Shown: positions 9,067-17,641 of the stretch, in pieces
Layout: each line of letters starts with the position of its first letter
How positions within the stretch are numbered: position 1 is the stretch's first letter
NCBI RefSeq assembly: GCF_001426665.1
Contig: NZ_LMEY01000001.1
Coordinates: 502,054 to 566,053, forward strand
Source: Rhizobium sp. Root1334
GTDB lineage: Bacteria > Pseudomonadota > Alphaproteobacteria > Rhizobiales > Rhizobiaceae
DNA: 64,000 nucleotides
Direction of reading: 5' to 3'
Made by a program: the position numbers and the translations under genes
Notes under the pieces: model-generated
Seen by the model: the letters and a program-made list of their open reading frames with translations, nothing else
What the model was told of the DNA's origin: nothing
Database searches by the model: none

Positions 9067-10737
9067 ATGACCGAAAAAATCGTAATCAGCAGCAACCGCA
9101 CCGAACCGGTGCCGGTGCTTGAAACAGGCAGCATGTTTATCCTGAACAAGGGGATCACGCTCAGCACGGCTGCGACTGCCATTCTGGCCACCGGCACAGC
9201 GACGGCGCGTGACTTCTATATCAACGGCACGGTGCTTTCGGCATCCGGATATGCTTTCCAGTTCGGCACGACCGCGGTGGCTGATAGCAAGAGTACGTTC
9301 GTCGTCAGCAAATCAGGAAATGTTTCCGGCAAGGGATATGGCCTGAGGATCGATAGCGGCGGCCTGGAACTGATCAATGACGGCACCGTCGCTGCACGCC
9401 TGACTGCGGTCACGGCTGCTGGACAGGCCACCAAACTCGTCAATACCGGCCTGATCGAATCCACGGCCGGCATCGCCATCGCCTCTTCCGGCAGCAGCGC
9501 CGAAATCATCAACCATGGAACGGCGCGCGCAGCGTCGAATGCGGTGACCCTGAGCGGCGCCTCGGCACTTTTGACCAACAATGGTGAACTTCGCTCCGAC
9601 AAGGCCTCGGCGATCGTTTCCAGCGGCAAGGCTGCGGTGTTGACCAATCACGGTACCGCGACCGGTTATGGAACAACCATCTCCTCTTCCGGTGCCAACG
9701 CGACGATCACCAATGATGGGGCAGTCATCTCGGCGAAGGCTGGCGCGATCCTCGCAACCGGCATTGCGGCCATCATCACCAATAGCGGCACGGTCACGGC
9801 ACTGAAGAACGCGATCACAGTTGCTGGTGATGGCGGAACGATCACCAATAACGGCCTGATCAAGACCTCCGGATACGCCATTGCGGTCTCGGCCGACGAT
9901 ACGATCATTACCAACAATAAGACGATCACGGCAGGCGGCGGTATCAAGGTGGCCGGAGCCGGCGAGACGGTGACCAATTACGGCACCGTCACCGGCACGG
10001 TTGCATCGCTGGCCACGATCGATTTTTCCGGTGCGAGCAAAGCAATCCTGCAAAACAGCGGCCTGATCAAATCGGCTGGAACCGCATTTCTGGGCGGCAA
10101 TAGTGCGGATACGCTGTTCAACAAAGGCACGATCACTGGCGCGATCAAGCTCGGCAACGGCAACGACTATTTCGACGGCACGGGCGGCAAGGTCAACGGC
10201 ACGATCTACGGCGGCAACGGCAACGACGTCTATGTGATCAGCGATGCCAAGATCAAACTCTCGGAGGCTGCCCGCGGCGGCACCGATCTCGTCAAAACAA
10301 TGGTTTCCTTTACGCTCGGCAACTACTTCGAAAACCTGACGCTGAACGGCACGGCGGCCATCAATGGCACCGGCAATGCGCTGGCAAACCAGTTGCACGG
10401 CAATAACGGCAAGAACATTATCGACGGCAAGGCAGGCAATGACATGATCTGGGGTCATGGCGGCGCCGATATCCTGACCGGCGGCGCCGGCGCCGACCAG
10501 TTCGTCTTTGCCACCGGAGACGGCAAGGACACGATCACAGACTTTGCCGCCACCGGTTCAAGCCACGACATCCTCGACCTCAGCGGCCTGGCCAGCATCA
10601 CCGATTACAAGGATCTGGTGCAGCACCACATGAAGCAGGTCGGCAAGGACGTCTTCATCGATGGACTGCACGGCGATAGTATCCTCTTGAAGAATGTGAA
10701 GATGGCCGCACTGGATGCCGGTGATTTTCTGTTCTGA
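9067..10737 (+). CDS. Secreted beta-repeat protein with C-terminal RTX calcium-binding repeats
   Basis: 556-residue acidic repetitive protein. Residues about 90-340 hold some ten imperfect 20-30 residue repeats with the pattern I-x-N-x-G-T-V/L-I, expected to form a beta-helix. Residues about 370-480 contain RTX nonapeptides (GNGNDYFDG, GGNGNDVYV, GKAGNDMIW, GGAGADQFVF) that bind calcium and fold as a beta-roll. The C terminus ends with a hydrophobic DFLF, a usual type I secretion signal. No classical signal peptide is present and no type I exporter genes are nearby, so it would use a distant system. It is likely a surface or adhesin protein; enzyme activity is not evident. Confidence 0.8.
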   Translation: MTEKIVISSNRTEPVPVLETGSMFILNKGITLSTAATAILATGTATARDFYINGTVLSASGYAFQFGTTAVADSKSTFVVSKSGNVSGKGYGLRIDSGGLELINDGTVAARLTAVTAAGQATKLVNTGLIESTAGIAIASSGSSAEIINHGTARAASNAVTLSGASALLTNNGELRSDKASAIVSSGKAAVLTNHGTATGYGTTISSSGANATITNDGAVISAKAGAILATGIAAIITNSGTVTALKNAITVAGDGGTITNNGLIKTSGYAIAVSADDTIITNNKTITAGGGIKVAGAGETVTNYGTVTGTVASLATIDFSGASKAILQNSGLIKSAGTAFLGGNSADTLFNKGTITGAIKLGNGNDYFDGTGGKVNGTIYGGNGNDVYVISDAKIKLSEAARGGTDLVKTMVSFTLGNYFENLTLNGTAAINGTGNALANQLHGNNGKNIIDGKAGNDMIWGHGGADILTGGAGADQFVFATGDGKDTITDFAATGSSHDILDLSGLASITDYKDLVQHHMKQVGKDVFIDGLHGDSILLKNVKMAALDAGDFLF

Positions 10738-10937
10738 GGGATAAGGGCGGGGCACTGAGCAGTGCGCCGCGCCAACTGGTTTCCGCCCCCAAAACGATCC
10801 GGCCACGGCTTCCATCGCCACGTCTGCGGGTTTTTCAGGCCAGAATACACCTGTTGCAGACGTTCAGCCTCCTGTCAGCCGGCGAGCGCAAGAGAAGGGA
10901 ATAGTCATCATCCCTGCCTTGATTGCCGGAGCCTGTT

Positions 10938-12590
10938 TTGAATTTTCGCTCTATCAAGCGGCCCACCATGGGCAGCATACCGCTCAGCCTGCTGGTCGTC
11001 CTCTTCATCCTGAGCCTCCAGAATTTGACGTTCTGGAATGAAGCCTTCTATGTGTTCGGCGGCTTCCACCTGGGCTTCTATACGTTCGTGGCGGCCATCG
11101 CCCTGCTTGTCTTCGCAGGCGTCGTGCTGTTCTCGGTCAAGTACCTGATCAAACCGTTTCTGGTCTTCCTCCTGATCGCTGGTGCGATGGCCTCCTACTA
11201 CACGGATTTCTTCGGTGTGGTGATCGACAAGGAAATGATCCGCAACGCCGTGGTAACAACGCCGGCGGAAGCCGGCCCTCTGATCACGGTCACGTTCGTC
11301 CTGCATGTCTTCTTCTACGGAATTGTGCCGGCCATTTTGGTCTGCCTGACACGGATCACTCACCGTCCTTTCATCGGCAAGTTCTTTGTCAACCTCGCGG
11401 TCATTTCCATCTGCCTGTCCCTGTGCATCGGGCTGATTGTCTCGAACTATTCGGGAATTTCTTCGAATATCCGCGAACATCGCGACATGATGGCGAAGCT
11501 GACGCCGTTTGCAGCCATCACCTCCGCGATCGGCCTTGGGGTCAGCACCTATCGCGATATCGGCATCGTGCGGGCTCCGCTCGGCACAGACGCCAAACTC
11601 GGCCCCATGTACGCGCAAACGAAGAAACCTGTCGTCACCATCATCGTCGCTGGCGAAACTGCCCGGGCCATGAACTTTTCGCTCAATGGCTATGACAGGG
11701 AGACCAATCCGGAACTGAAAACGCTTGGCGTGACGAATTTTACCAAGACGACCAGCTGCGGAACCGCAACGGCCGTTTCGCTGCCTTGCATGTTTTCCGT
11801 CTATGGCAGGCAAAACTATTCCGACCGCAAGGCCCGCTCTACCGATACGCTGATGGATGTTCTGCGCCGCGCTGGTGTTGACGGCTATTGGTGGGACAAC
11901 AATACCGGCAGCAAGGGCATTGCCGATCTCGTCAGCTTTGCCAGCCTGACCAAGCAGAAGAACAGCCCGCTGTGCAAGGACGATGGATGCCTGGACGATA
12001 TTTTCCTCGGCAAACTCGATGAAAAACTTGCCGGCATCACCAAGAATACCGTCATCGTTCTGCACCAGCTCGGCAGCCATGGCCCGGCCTATTATCAGCG
12101 CTATCCGGAAAAATTCCGCCGCTTCACGCCCGATTGCCGCACCGCGCAGCTCTCCGACTGTTCACGCGAGGAGATCGTCAATGCCTATGACAACTCGATC
12201 CTCTACACCGATCATAACCTCGCCGAAGTGATCAAGCTTCTGAAGAAGCATCAGGGCACTGTCGATGGCGCGATGATCTACATGTCGGACCACGGCGAGT
12301 CGCTCGGCGAGAACGGCTTGTTCCTTCATGGCGCGCCTTACATGTTCGCGCCAGCGGAGCAGACGCACGTACCCTTCATCGCCTGGTTCTCAGACCAGTA
12401 TGCTCAGCTGACAAACCTCGATCGGAGCTGCCTCCAAACCTATGCCGACGCCCCGACTTCGCATGACAACCTGTTTCATACCGTCCTGGGAATGATGAAC
12501 GTCATCACCAAGGTCTACAATCCGGCGCTTGACGTGTTTGCAGCCTGCCGCTCGGCCGCAGTGGCAAACCCGGTCGTGCCGGAATCCTGA
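10938..12590 (+). CDS. EptA-like lipid A phosphoethanolamine transferase
   Basis: Inner membrane enzyme of the EptA/Mcr alkaline-phosphatase superfamily, about 550 residues. Five hydrophobic segments lie within the first 190 residues, then a periplasmic sulfatase-like domain. Zinc and nucleophile residues of the family are visible: E in VAGETARA, Thr nucleophile in TSCGTATAVSLPCMFS, H in LHQLGSHGPAYY and the DH pair in YMSDHGESLGE followed by LFLHGAPY. The transfer of phosphoethanolamine to lipid A or a core sugar is inferred from the family. The start is uncertain: TTG at 10938 has CGGAG six bases upstream, while an ATG at 10968 lacks one. Monocistronic; the next gene is convergent. Confidence 0.87.
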   Translation: MNFRSIKRPTMGSIPLSLLVVLFILSLQNLTFWNEAFYVFGGFHLGFYTFVAAIALLVFAGVVLFSVKYLIKPFLVFLLIAGAMASYYTDFFGVVIDKEMIRNAVVTTPAEAGPLITVTFVLHVFFYGIVPAILVCLTRITHRPFIGKFFVNLAVISICLSLCIGLIVSNYSGISSNIREHRDMMAKLTPFAAITSAIGLGVSTYRDIGIVRAPLGTDAKLGPMYAQTKKPVVTIIVAGETARAMNFSLNGYDRETNPELKTLGVTNFTKTTSCGTATAVSLPCMFSVYGRQNYSDRKARSTDTLMDVLRRAGVDGYWWDNNTGSKGIADLVSFASLTKQKNSPLCKDDGCLDDIFLGKLDEKLAGITKNTVIVLHQLGSHGPAYYQRYPEKFRRFTPDCRTAQLSDCSREEIVNAYDNSILYTDHNLAEVIKLLKKHQGTVDGAMIYMSDHGESLGENGLFLHGAPYMFAPAEQTHVPFIAWFSDQYAQLTNLDRSCLQTYADAPTSHDNLFHTVLGMMNVITKVYNPALDVFAACRSAAVANPVVPES

Positions 12591-12661
12591 TCCAGGGGTA
12601 TTTCAGCCGATAGACGAACTCGGCCGCGTCGGCCTTTCAGGGCATGCCCCTTGTACGATTG

Positions 12662-12697
12662 GCTGCTCCTCACGCCCGGCCGGGCGTGAGGAGCAGC
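12662..12697. terminator. 36-bp perfect palindrome between convergent genes
   Basis: An uninterrupted inverted repeat with 18-base arms (GCTGCTCCTCACGCCCGG and its complement) and no loop. It lies 72 bases after the EptA-like stop and 30 bases before the gbcB-like stop. It probably ends transcription from both sides, although no T-run follows on either strand. Confidence 0.55.
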
Positions 12698-12726
12698 GGC
12701 CGTTCAAACTGCGTATTTACAGACCG

Positions 12727-13824
12727 TCATGCCTCGATTTGCACGTCCCCGATCGGGCGCGAACAGCAGGCGAGGATGTAGCCCTCATCGATTTCATCAT
12801 CGAGGATGCCGCCATTGTGGTTCATCTCGACCTCGCCCGAAATCTTCATCACCCGGCAGGTGCCGCACAACCCGCCCTCGCAGGCAGCCCCGATACGCAC
12901 ACCTGCGGCGCGCGCCGTTTGCAGGATGGTCTGGCCGGGCTGGCACTTGGCGTCCTTGCCCGCCATCGTAAACGTGATGGTGGACACAGCGGAAGCATCC
13001 GCCTCGCCCGCACCGGCCCGGATGGCAAGCTCGGCCGGATCCGGCGCGCTGGCTGGCTGAAAGCTCTCCTCATGATAGCGGTTCATGTCGAAGCCGACGC
13101 TTTCCAGCATCGATTTGACGCCGCGCATGAACGGCTCGGGACCACAGCAGAAGACGGTGCGGTCGCGGAAATCCGGCGCCAGCAGTGCCAGCTTGGACGT
13201 CTCGATGCGGCCGCGCAGCCCGTGCCAGCTGTGACGCGGCGCATGGGTCTCGACGATGAAGCCGAGATTGAGGTTCGGCATGTTGCGCGAGATGTTTTCC
13301 AGCTCGTCGCGGAACAGCAGATCATCCGGCTGGCGGGCGCAGGACAGGAACGAGACATCCGTCTGCGGCGCGCAATCGGCCATCCAGCGGGTCATCGACA
13401 TCATCGGCGTGATCCCGGAACCGGCGGAGATGAACAGATATTTTTCACCGGGATGACGCACGAAGGAAAAATCGCCGAGCGGCCCGAAAGCCTTCAGCTT
13501 CATGCCCGGCTTTAGGTGGTCGAACATCCAGCGTGTACCAATGCTGGATGCCTGGGCCTTGACGGTCACGGCCACCGAAAACGGCCGCGACGGCGTCGAG
13601 GACAGGGTGTAGGTGCGCATCACCGGATCGTCCGGCGTCACCGGCAGTTCGAGTGTGACGAACTGGCCCGGCAGATAACGGAACCAGCTGTCCTTGTCCG
13701 CCTTGAAGCCGAACGTCATCACGTCCGGCCCTTCCGCGGTAACGGAAATGCACTCCAGCAATTGCTGGCGATCGTTGAACGGCTGCAGCTCGTCGAAGTG
13801 CCGGAAGGAGGAAACAATCGTCAT
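12727..13824 (-). CDS. gbcB: Glycine betaine monooxygenase reductase subunit (GbcB-like)
   Basis: About 365-residue flavin/iron-sulfur reductase that passes electrons from NAD(P)H to the Rieske oxygenase encoded just upstream. Order: FAD-binding barrel with RTYTLSSTPS, NAD-binding region starting FISAGSGITPMMSM, CCGPEPFM, then a C-terminal plant-type 2Fe-2S domain (CEGGLCGTC with a further Cys in ILACCSRP). The start at 13824 is one base after the stop of the oxygenase gene (TGA-C-ATG), a translationally coupled arrangement. The best match in architecture is GbcB; carnitine and stachydrine demethylase reductases are similar, so the substrate rests on the partner. Confidence 0.82.
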   Translation of the reverse strand: MTIVSSFRHFDELQPFNDRQQLLECISVTAEGPDVMTFGFKADKDSWFRYLPGQFVTLELPVTPDDPVMRTYTLSSTPSRPFSVAVTVKAQASSIGTRWMFDHLKPGMKLKAFGPLGDFSFVRHPGEKYLFISAGSGITPMMSMTRWMADCAPQTDVSFLSCARQPDDLLFRDELENISRNMPNLNLGFIVETHAPRHSWHGLRGRIETSKLALLAPDFRDRTVFCCGPEPFMRGVKSMLESVGFDMNRYHEESFQPASAPDPAELAIRAGAGEADASAVSTITFTMAGKDAKCQPGQTILQTARAAGVRIGAACEGGLCGTCRVMKISGEVEMNHNGGILDDEIDEGYILACCSRPIGDVQIEA

Positions 13825-13825
13825 G

Positions 13826-15076
13826 TCAAGCAACCCGAACCAGAGATGGCGACGTCGCAATGCCCTTGAGCCGGCCCTGCATGAAGTTGGTGTACCATTC
13901 GACGAACTGCATCACGCCACCTTCGTGCTCCGGCGAATAGGGTCCGGGCTGATAGGCGGGCGAGCGGATGCCGAAGGCGTTTTCCTCTACGATTTGGCGG
14001 TCCTGGTCGTTGGTTTCCGTCCAGACATGGGTCAATTCTTCAAGGTTGTAATCGACTCCCTCGACGGCATCCTTGTGCACCAGCCACTTTGTGGTGACCT
14101 GGGTCAGTTCCGGACCAAGCGGCAGGACGCGGAAGGTGATGGCGTGATCGGCCAGCACATGGTTCCAGGTACTAGGGTAATGGAACAGCAGCAGCGTGCC
14201 GATATGGCTCTGACTGACATCGTCGGAAAGCTGGCGCTTGACGGCGCGCTTGCCGGACATGGTGTAGCTTTCCGCACCCTCGATTAGCGGCATGCGGGCG
14301 ACGCGGAACTGGCCGCTCTGATCCATCTTGAACTCGCTTGGCAAACCCGACGCTTCGCAATGCGCCCAATGGGCGGCGATGACCGGATCGTCCTTGGCGC
14401 CCTGCACGCCGGTCGCCGTCGGCGCCTCCGGATAGGTGCGGCAGAGTTCCGGATGGTTCGCCGCACAGTGATAGCACTCGCGGTTGTTTTCCCAGACGAG
14501 CTTCCAGTTGCCCTTCTCGATGATCGTGCTTTCGAAGGCCACCTTGGTGTCCTTGAGATTGTGCGGCGTCAGATAGGACGAGACCATGTCGCGCATCGGC
14601 TGGAAGTCCATCGCCTCGTCGGCCAGGCAGATAAAAATGTAGCCGCCGATGGTTTCACAATGGATCGGTTTCAGGCCGTGCTGGTTCTTGTCGAAGTCTT
14701 CGCCCATCTGGCGCGCAAACAGGAGCTTGCCGTCCAGTTCGTAGGTCCACTGGTGATAGGGACAGACAAGCTTGGCCGATGAGCCCTTGGCGCCGGCGCA
14801 GACGCGCGAGCCGCGATGGCGGCAGGAATTGTGCAACGCGCGGACGGTGCCGGTGCGGTCGCGTACGATAACAACCGGATATTCGCCGACCTGGGCGGTG
14901 AAATAATTGCCCGCCTTCGGGATTTCACAATCGTGGCCGATGAACAGCCAGTCCTTGTACCAGATCTGCTCCATGTCGAGCTTGTACAGATCGGGATCGG
15001 TATAGAAGGCCTGCTCGAGACTATGTGTGTCACGGCGGTTCATCAATTTTCGGAGGACTTCGCTGCGGAGATCCAT
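13826..15076 (-). CDS. gbcA: Rieske oxygenase, glycine betaine monooxygenase (GbcA-like)
   Basis: About 416-residue terminal oxygenase. The Rieske centre is visible as CRHRG followed by CPYHQWTYELDG, and the mononuclear iron motif as NNRECYHCAANHPEL. The N terminus (SLEQAFYTDPDLY, WLFIGHDCEIPKAGNY) resembles Pseudomonas GbcA, which demethylates glycine betaine to dimethylglycine and formaldehyde; stachydrine demethylase is a close alternative. The ATG at 15076 has AGGAA about seven bases upstream; the open frame runs further up into the leader, but that part is better read as untranslated. A cobalamin riboswitch lies 135 bases upstream on the same strand, suggesting that B12 represses gbcAB. 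Confidence 0.84.
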   Translation of the reverse strand: MDLRSEVLRKLMNRRDTHSLEQAFYTDPDLYKLDMEQIWYKDWLFIGHDCEIPKAGNYFTAQVGEYPVVIVRDRTGTVRALHNSCRHRGSRVCAGAKGSSAKLVCPYHQWTYELDGKLLFARQMGEDFDKNQHGLKPIHCETIGGYIFICLADEAMDFQPMRDMVSSYLTPHNLKDTKVAFESTIIEKGNWKLVWENNRECYHCAANHPELCRTYPEAPTATGVQGAKDDPVIAAHWAHCEASGLPSEFKMDQSGQFRVARMPLIEGAESYTMSGKRAVKRQLSDDVSQSHIGTLLLFHYPSTWNHVLADHAITFRVLPLGPELTQVTTKWLVHKDAVEGVDYNLEELTHVWTETNDQDRQIVEENAFGIRSPAYQPGPYSPEHEGGVMQFVEWYTNFMQGRLKGIATSPSLVRVA

Positions 15077-15210
15077 GGTCATTTCCTTGTGCTCGCCAAC
15101 TTTTACGGTGGCAGCAGGCAGGAAAGGAACCACCGCCGCGCCGGGAGAGCGCGTGGTTAATGTGGTTCTCCTTCCGGCTGCCCGCCGCAACCCAGATATC
15201 AATTTCATCA

Positions 15211-15380
15211 CAAGGCTGGTTTCCGGGCTCTGGAGCTGTCCTTGCGGACTGTCCCGGCGCCTTCCCGGATTTCTCCAGTGGCCTTTTGCCGAGGTTTCGC
15301 TCCACCACCGTTGCGGGGGCAGCGCCGGATTTCGACCGGCTTCCCAATTCTCCGCCCTTCCCTATAAAGGCGGCACCTTG
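15211..15380 (-). ncRNA. Cobalamin (B12) riboswitch in the gbcAB leader
   Basis: Read on the minus strand the segment shows the ordered core of the cobalamin riboswitch: CAAGG opening P1, GGGAAGCCGGTCGAAATCCG, then GCGCTGCCCCCGCAACGGT, a GGGAAGGCGCCGGGACAGT segment, and the B12 box GAGCCCGGAAACCAGCC, closed by CCTTG pairing with the opening CAAGG. The aptamer is followed by about 135 bases and then the gbcA start. In that linker AACCAC...GTGGTT can pair around a GCGC stem and may be part of the expression platform, though no T-run is seen, so control of translation is more likely than termination. Confidence 0.92.
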
Positions 15381-15747
15381 AGTGTCTTCATCTAATCCTC
15401 AGACCTTGGAAAACAGCCGCCAGTTAACGACATCCGATTCCAGAAAGACGACACGGAAAATATTGCGTGGCGTCGCCGTCAACCTGACTATTTTATAAGC
15501 AGAAACAATGTGATCGGCTGAATTTGAAGCAAAAATCCGGTTTTCCGCCCAGCGCTTCGGCAATCGGCACGGATGCAGCCCTTTTGCGACACTTCACGGC
15601 GAAAACACTGCCATCGCCATCGCACACGGTCGAGGCAAAAGGCTGACAGCCAGCAAGACTGCATTAACCATAACGCAGTAGCTTTGGCTCATAAGCGATT
15701 CCGTCCCGGTGTGTTTTGTCGACACACCCGCAGTCTGGTACAGGCCG
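15381..15747. other. Intergenic region without recognised gene
   Basis: This stretch between the riboswitch and the next plus-strand gene holds the likely gbcA promoter and the divergent promoter. No convincing coding frame or RNA was seen apart from the small inverted repeat listed separately. Confidence 0.5.
15708..15728. repeat. Inverted repeat upstream of unknown gene
   Basis: GGTGTGT and ACACACC are separated by seven bases, 19 bases before the ATG of the unknown plus-strand gene. It could be an operator or a leader hairpin near its weak ribosome binding site. Confidence 0.4.
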
Positions 15748-16353
15748 ATGTCAAACTTGAGATATTTCGATACCGCTGTGGTCAAGAAGCCGGAACCATC
15801 GCCGAAGGCCGCGGTCTATACCGAATTCCTGCGCACAGGACGGATCAACCGGCACCAGCAGCAATGGAGCGCGGCCGAGAAGCGCTACCTGACCCACCAG
15901 GAAGTCGCTGCCCGCACCGGCAAGAAACTGGAAACGGCCGGCTCCGTCACACATGACCGGATCAACAGCTTTCACCGGTCGATCCGCTTCCCAAAACTGC
16001 TTTTTCACCGGACGCTGGCCGATAGCCCGCATCTCGGCTATTGCCATGTCACGGCCGCGCGGACGAAATTCGCCAAGTTCGAGGACGTCCGCTGGTCGTT
16101 CTATATTGCCAATTTCTTTTCCGATATCGGCGACGACCAGCACTTCTTCGAGAAGATCAAGCTTGGCTATTCACGGATGTATTTCGCGGTGGCGACGGAG
16201 ATGGACGCAGAGGCCGGCAAGTTGACCGTCAACCGTGCGGTGCATGACAACGGACTGCTGTTTCGCACCCGCGACCCCAAGGAGGCATTGAAGAACGTGC
16301 TTCTGCTCGGCGCCCGCAATGCAGAGCTCCGCAAGATCATCGGTAGCCTTTGA
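15748..16353 (+). CDS. Unrecognised protein, about 201 aa
   Basis: No family recognised. The protein is soluble, basic and rich in aromatic residues, with no signal peptide or membrane segment. Readable stretches include TEFLRTGRINRHQQQW, FHRSIRFPKLLFHRTL, YCHVTAARTKFAKFEDVRWSFYIANFF and a C-terminal LLGARNAELRKIIGSL helix. The ATG at 15748 is preferred to one 13 codons upstream, which overlaps an inverted repeat; the ribosome binding site is weak either way. Its stop codon directly abuts that of the convergent GGDEF-like gene, with no base between. Codon use looks like its neighbours. Confidence 0.7.
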   Translation: MSNLRYFDTAVVKKPEPSPKAAVYTEFLRTGRINRHQQQWSAAEKRYLTHQEVAARTGKKLETAGSVTHDRINSFHRSIRFPKLLFHRTLADSPHLGYCHVTAARTKFAKFEDVRWSFYIANFFSDIGDDQHFFEKIKLGYSRMYFAVATEMDAEAGKLTVNRAVHDNGLLFRTRDPKEALKNVLLLGARNAELRKIIGSL

Positions 16354-17415
16354 TCACTGCTTGTAGATCAGCCAGTCTCGCCCGGGCAGCGGCTCACTCT
16401 CGGCGCCATGCACGATCGTCTGATCGCCACCTTTGCCCTGCGCCCTGGCGAGCGCCTTTTCGGCCGTATTAACGAGATCGAAGGCATTGGTGGCGTCATC
16501 CGACATGCAGATGCCGACCGATAGCGTGACACAGCCGAGATCGCGCCCGGTTTTCGGATGCGTAAAATGCGTGCTGCGCAGGGCCGAGCGCAGCAGCGCC
16601 ACGAGCCGCACCACTTCCCGTTCCTCACCCGTCCCCACCAGAAAACCGAAACGGGTTCCGTCGAAACGGGCGACCAGTTCGCTTGAGGGAAACGCTTGCT
16701 GGATAATGCCACCGATATGCCGGGCAAGCGGTTCGGCCAATGCGGCCGCCTGTTCTCCCGACAGCCGCCGGCTGGTATCGGGCTCGGCAACGGCAATACC
16801 ACAAGCAAGCGGCAGATCGGGATCAGCGTAGACCTTGGCGAGCGCCTTGTTGAAGGCCCGGCGATTGGCGAGCCCGGTGACCGCATCGGAAAATTTCCGC
16901 GCCTCGAAATCGGCAAGGTCTTTCTGCACTCCGGCGATCACGGTGGATTGCGCGGTGACGCTCTGCTCCATTTCGGCATTGTGCGACACCTGCCGCTCGG
17001 TGGCCCGCTTCAGAGCCTGAATGGAGTTCTGCAGCGCCATCTGGCTTTCGCCGCCGGAAACGACCAGCGCCTTGGTTGCCTCGCTGATCAGCCGCCCATA
17101 ATCATCGAGCTGGTCTTTTTCACGCGACAAGAGGTTCATGAAATTGCTCATCTCGTCGCGCACGATCGTCGTCGACCGCGCCAATACGCTGGCTTCATGA
17201 TGATGCGGCAGATATTTGCGGCCAAGTTCGTCGAGCGCCGATTGCGACTTGTATTTGCCGAGCGCAATGAAGTCGCGCACCAGGTCCGGATTGGCGCCAC
17301 CATAGGCTTCGTAGACCAGTTCGTAATTCCGGGGGATGGCATCGATGCCCATCTGATGCATGGCGGTGGCGATGCGCAGGGCAAGGTCGGTCGGCATGGA
17401 TTTCTTGTTGGCCAT
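16354..17415 (-). CDS. Degenerate GGDEF-domain protein
   Basis: About 353 residues: an N-terminal helical region typical of rhizobial GGDEF proteins (MHQMGIDAIPRNYELVYEAYGG), a central coiled-coil stretch (about residues 85-165) and a GGDEF fold from about 175. The fold keeps DAVTGLANRRAFNKAL and CVTLSVGI, but the signature loop reads ARFDGTRFGFLV where GGDEF is expected, so cyclase activity is unlikely. It may bind GTP or act as an effector or scaffold. The ATG at 17415 has GGAG five bases upstream. No membrane segment. Confidence 0.82.
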   Translation of the reverse strand: MANKKSMPTDLALRIATAMHQMGIDAIPRNYELVYEAYGGANPDLVRDFIALGKYKSQSALDELGRKYLPHHHEASVLARSTTIVRDEMSNFMNLLSREKDQLDDYGRLISEATKALVVSGGESQMALQNSIQALKRATERQVSHNAEMEQSVTAQSTVIAGVQKDLADFEARKFSDAVTGLANRRAFNKALAKVYADPDLPLACGIAVAEPDTSRRLSGEQAAALAEPLARHIGGIIQQAFPSSELVARFDGTRFGFLVGTGEEREVVRLVALLRSALRSTHFTHPKTGRDLGCVTLSVGICMSDDATNAFDLVNTAEKALARAQGKGGDQTIVHGAESEPLPGRDWLIYKQ

Positions 17416-17641
17416 AGGGGCTCCGGCTAGGTGCAGGATCAGACAGCTAGCATAGGCAACTTTCTCCGCCGCTAACCGGACCTGTCGCATTTTAAGAAAG
17501 CTTAATTTTGGGTGTTGCAAAGAGGGACAGTTGGCACGTGCATTTCAAATGCGCTTGGCAATGTCCGGCTTCGCCCTGTAAAGGAAACGCCGGAGCGCCC
17601 GCCTGCCTCCCGGTGAGGGCGCATTGACGTTTGGAAGCTTG

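Noticed and set aside
9313-10458. 381-codon minus-strand frame over the RTX gene
   Set aside because: Arises from the repetitive coding strand; composition follows the repeats of the real gene.
15077-15211. N-terminal extension of the gbcA frame into the leader
   Set aside because: The frame is open, but it overlaps the region after the B12 box, has no family similarity, and a good ribosome binding site fixes the start at 15076.
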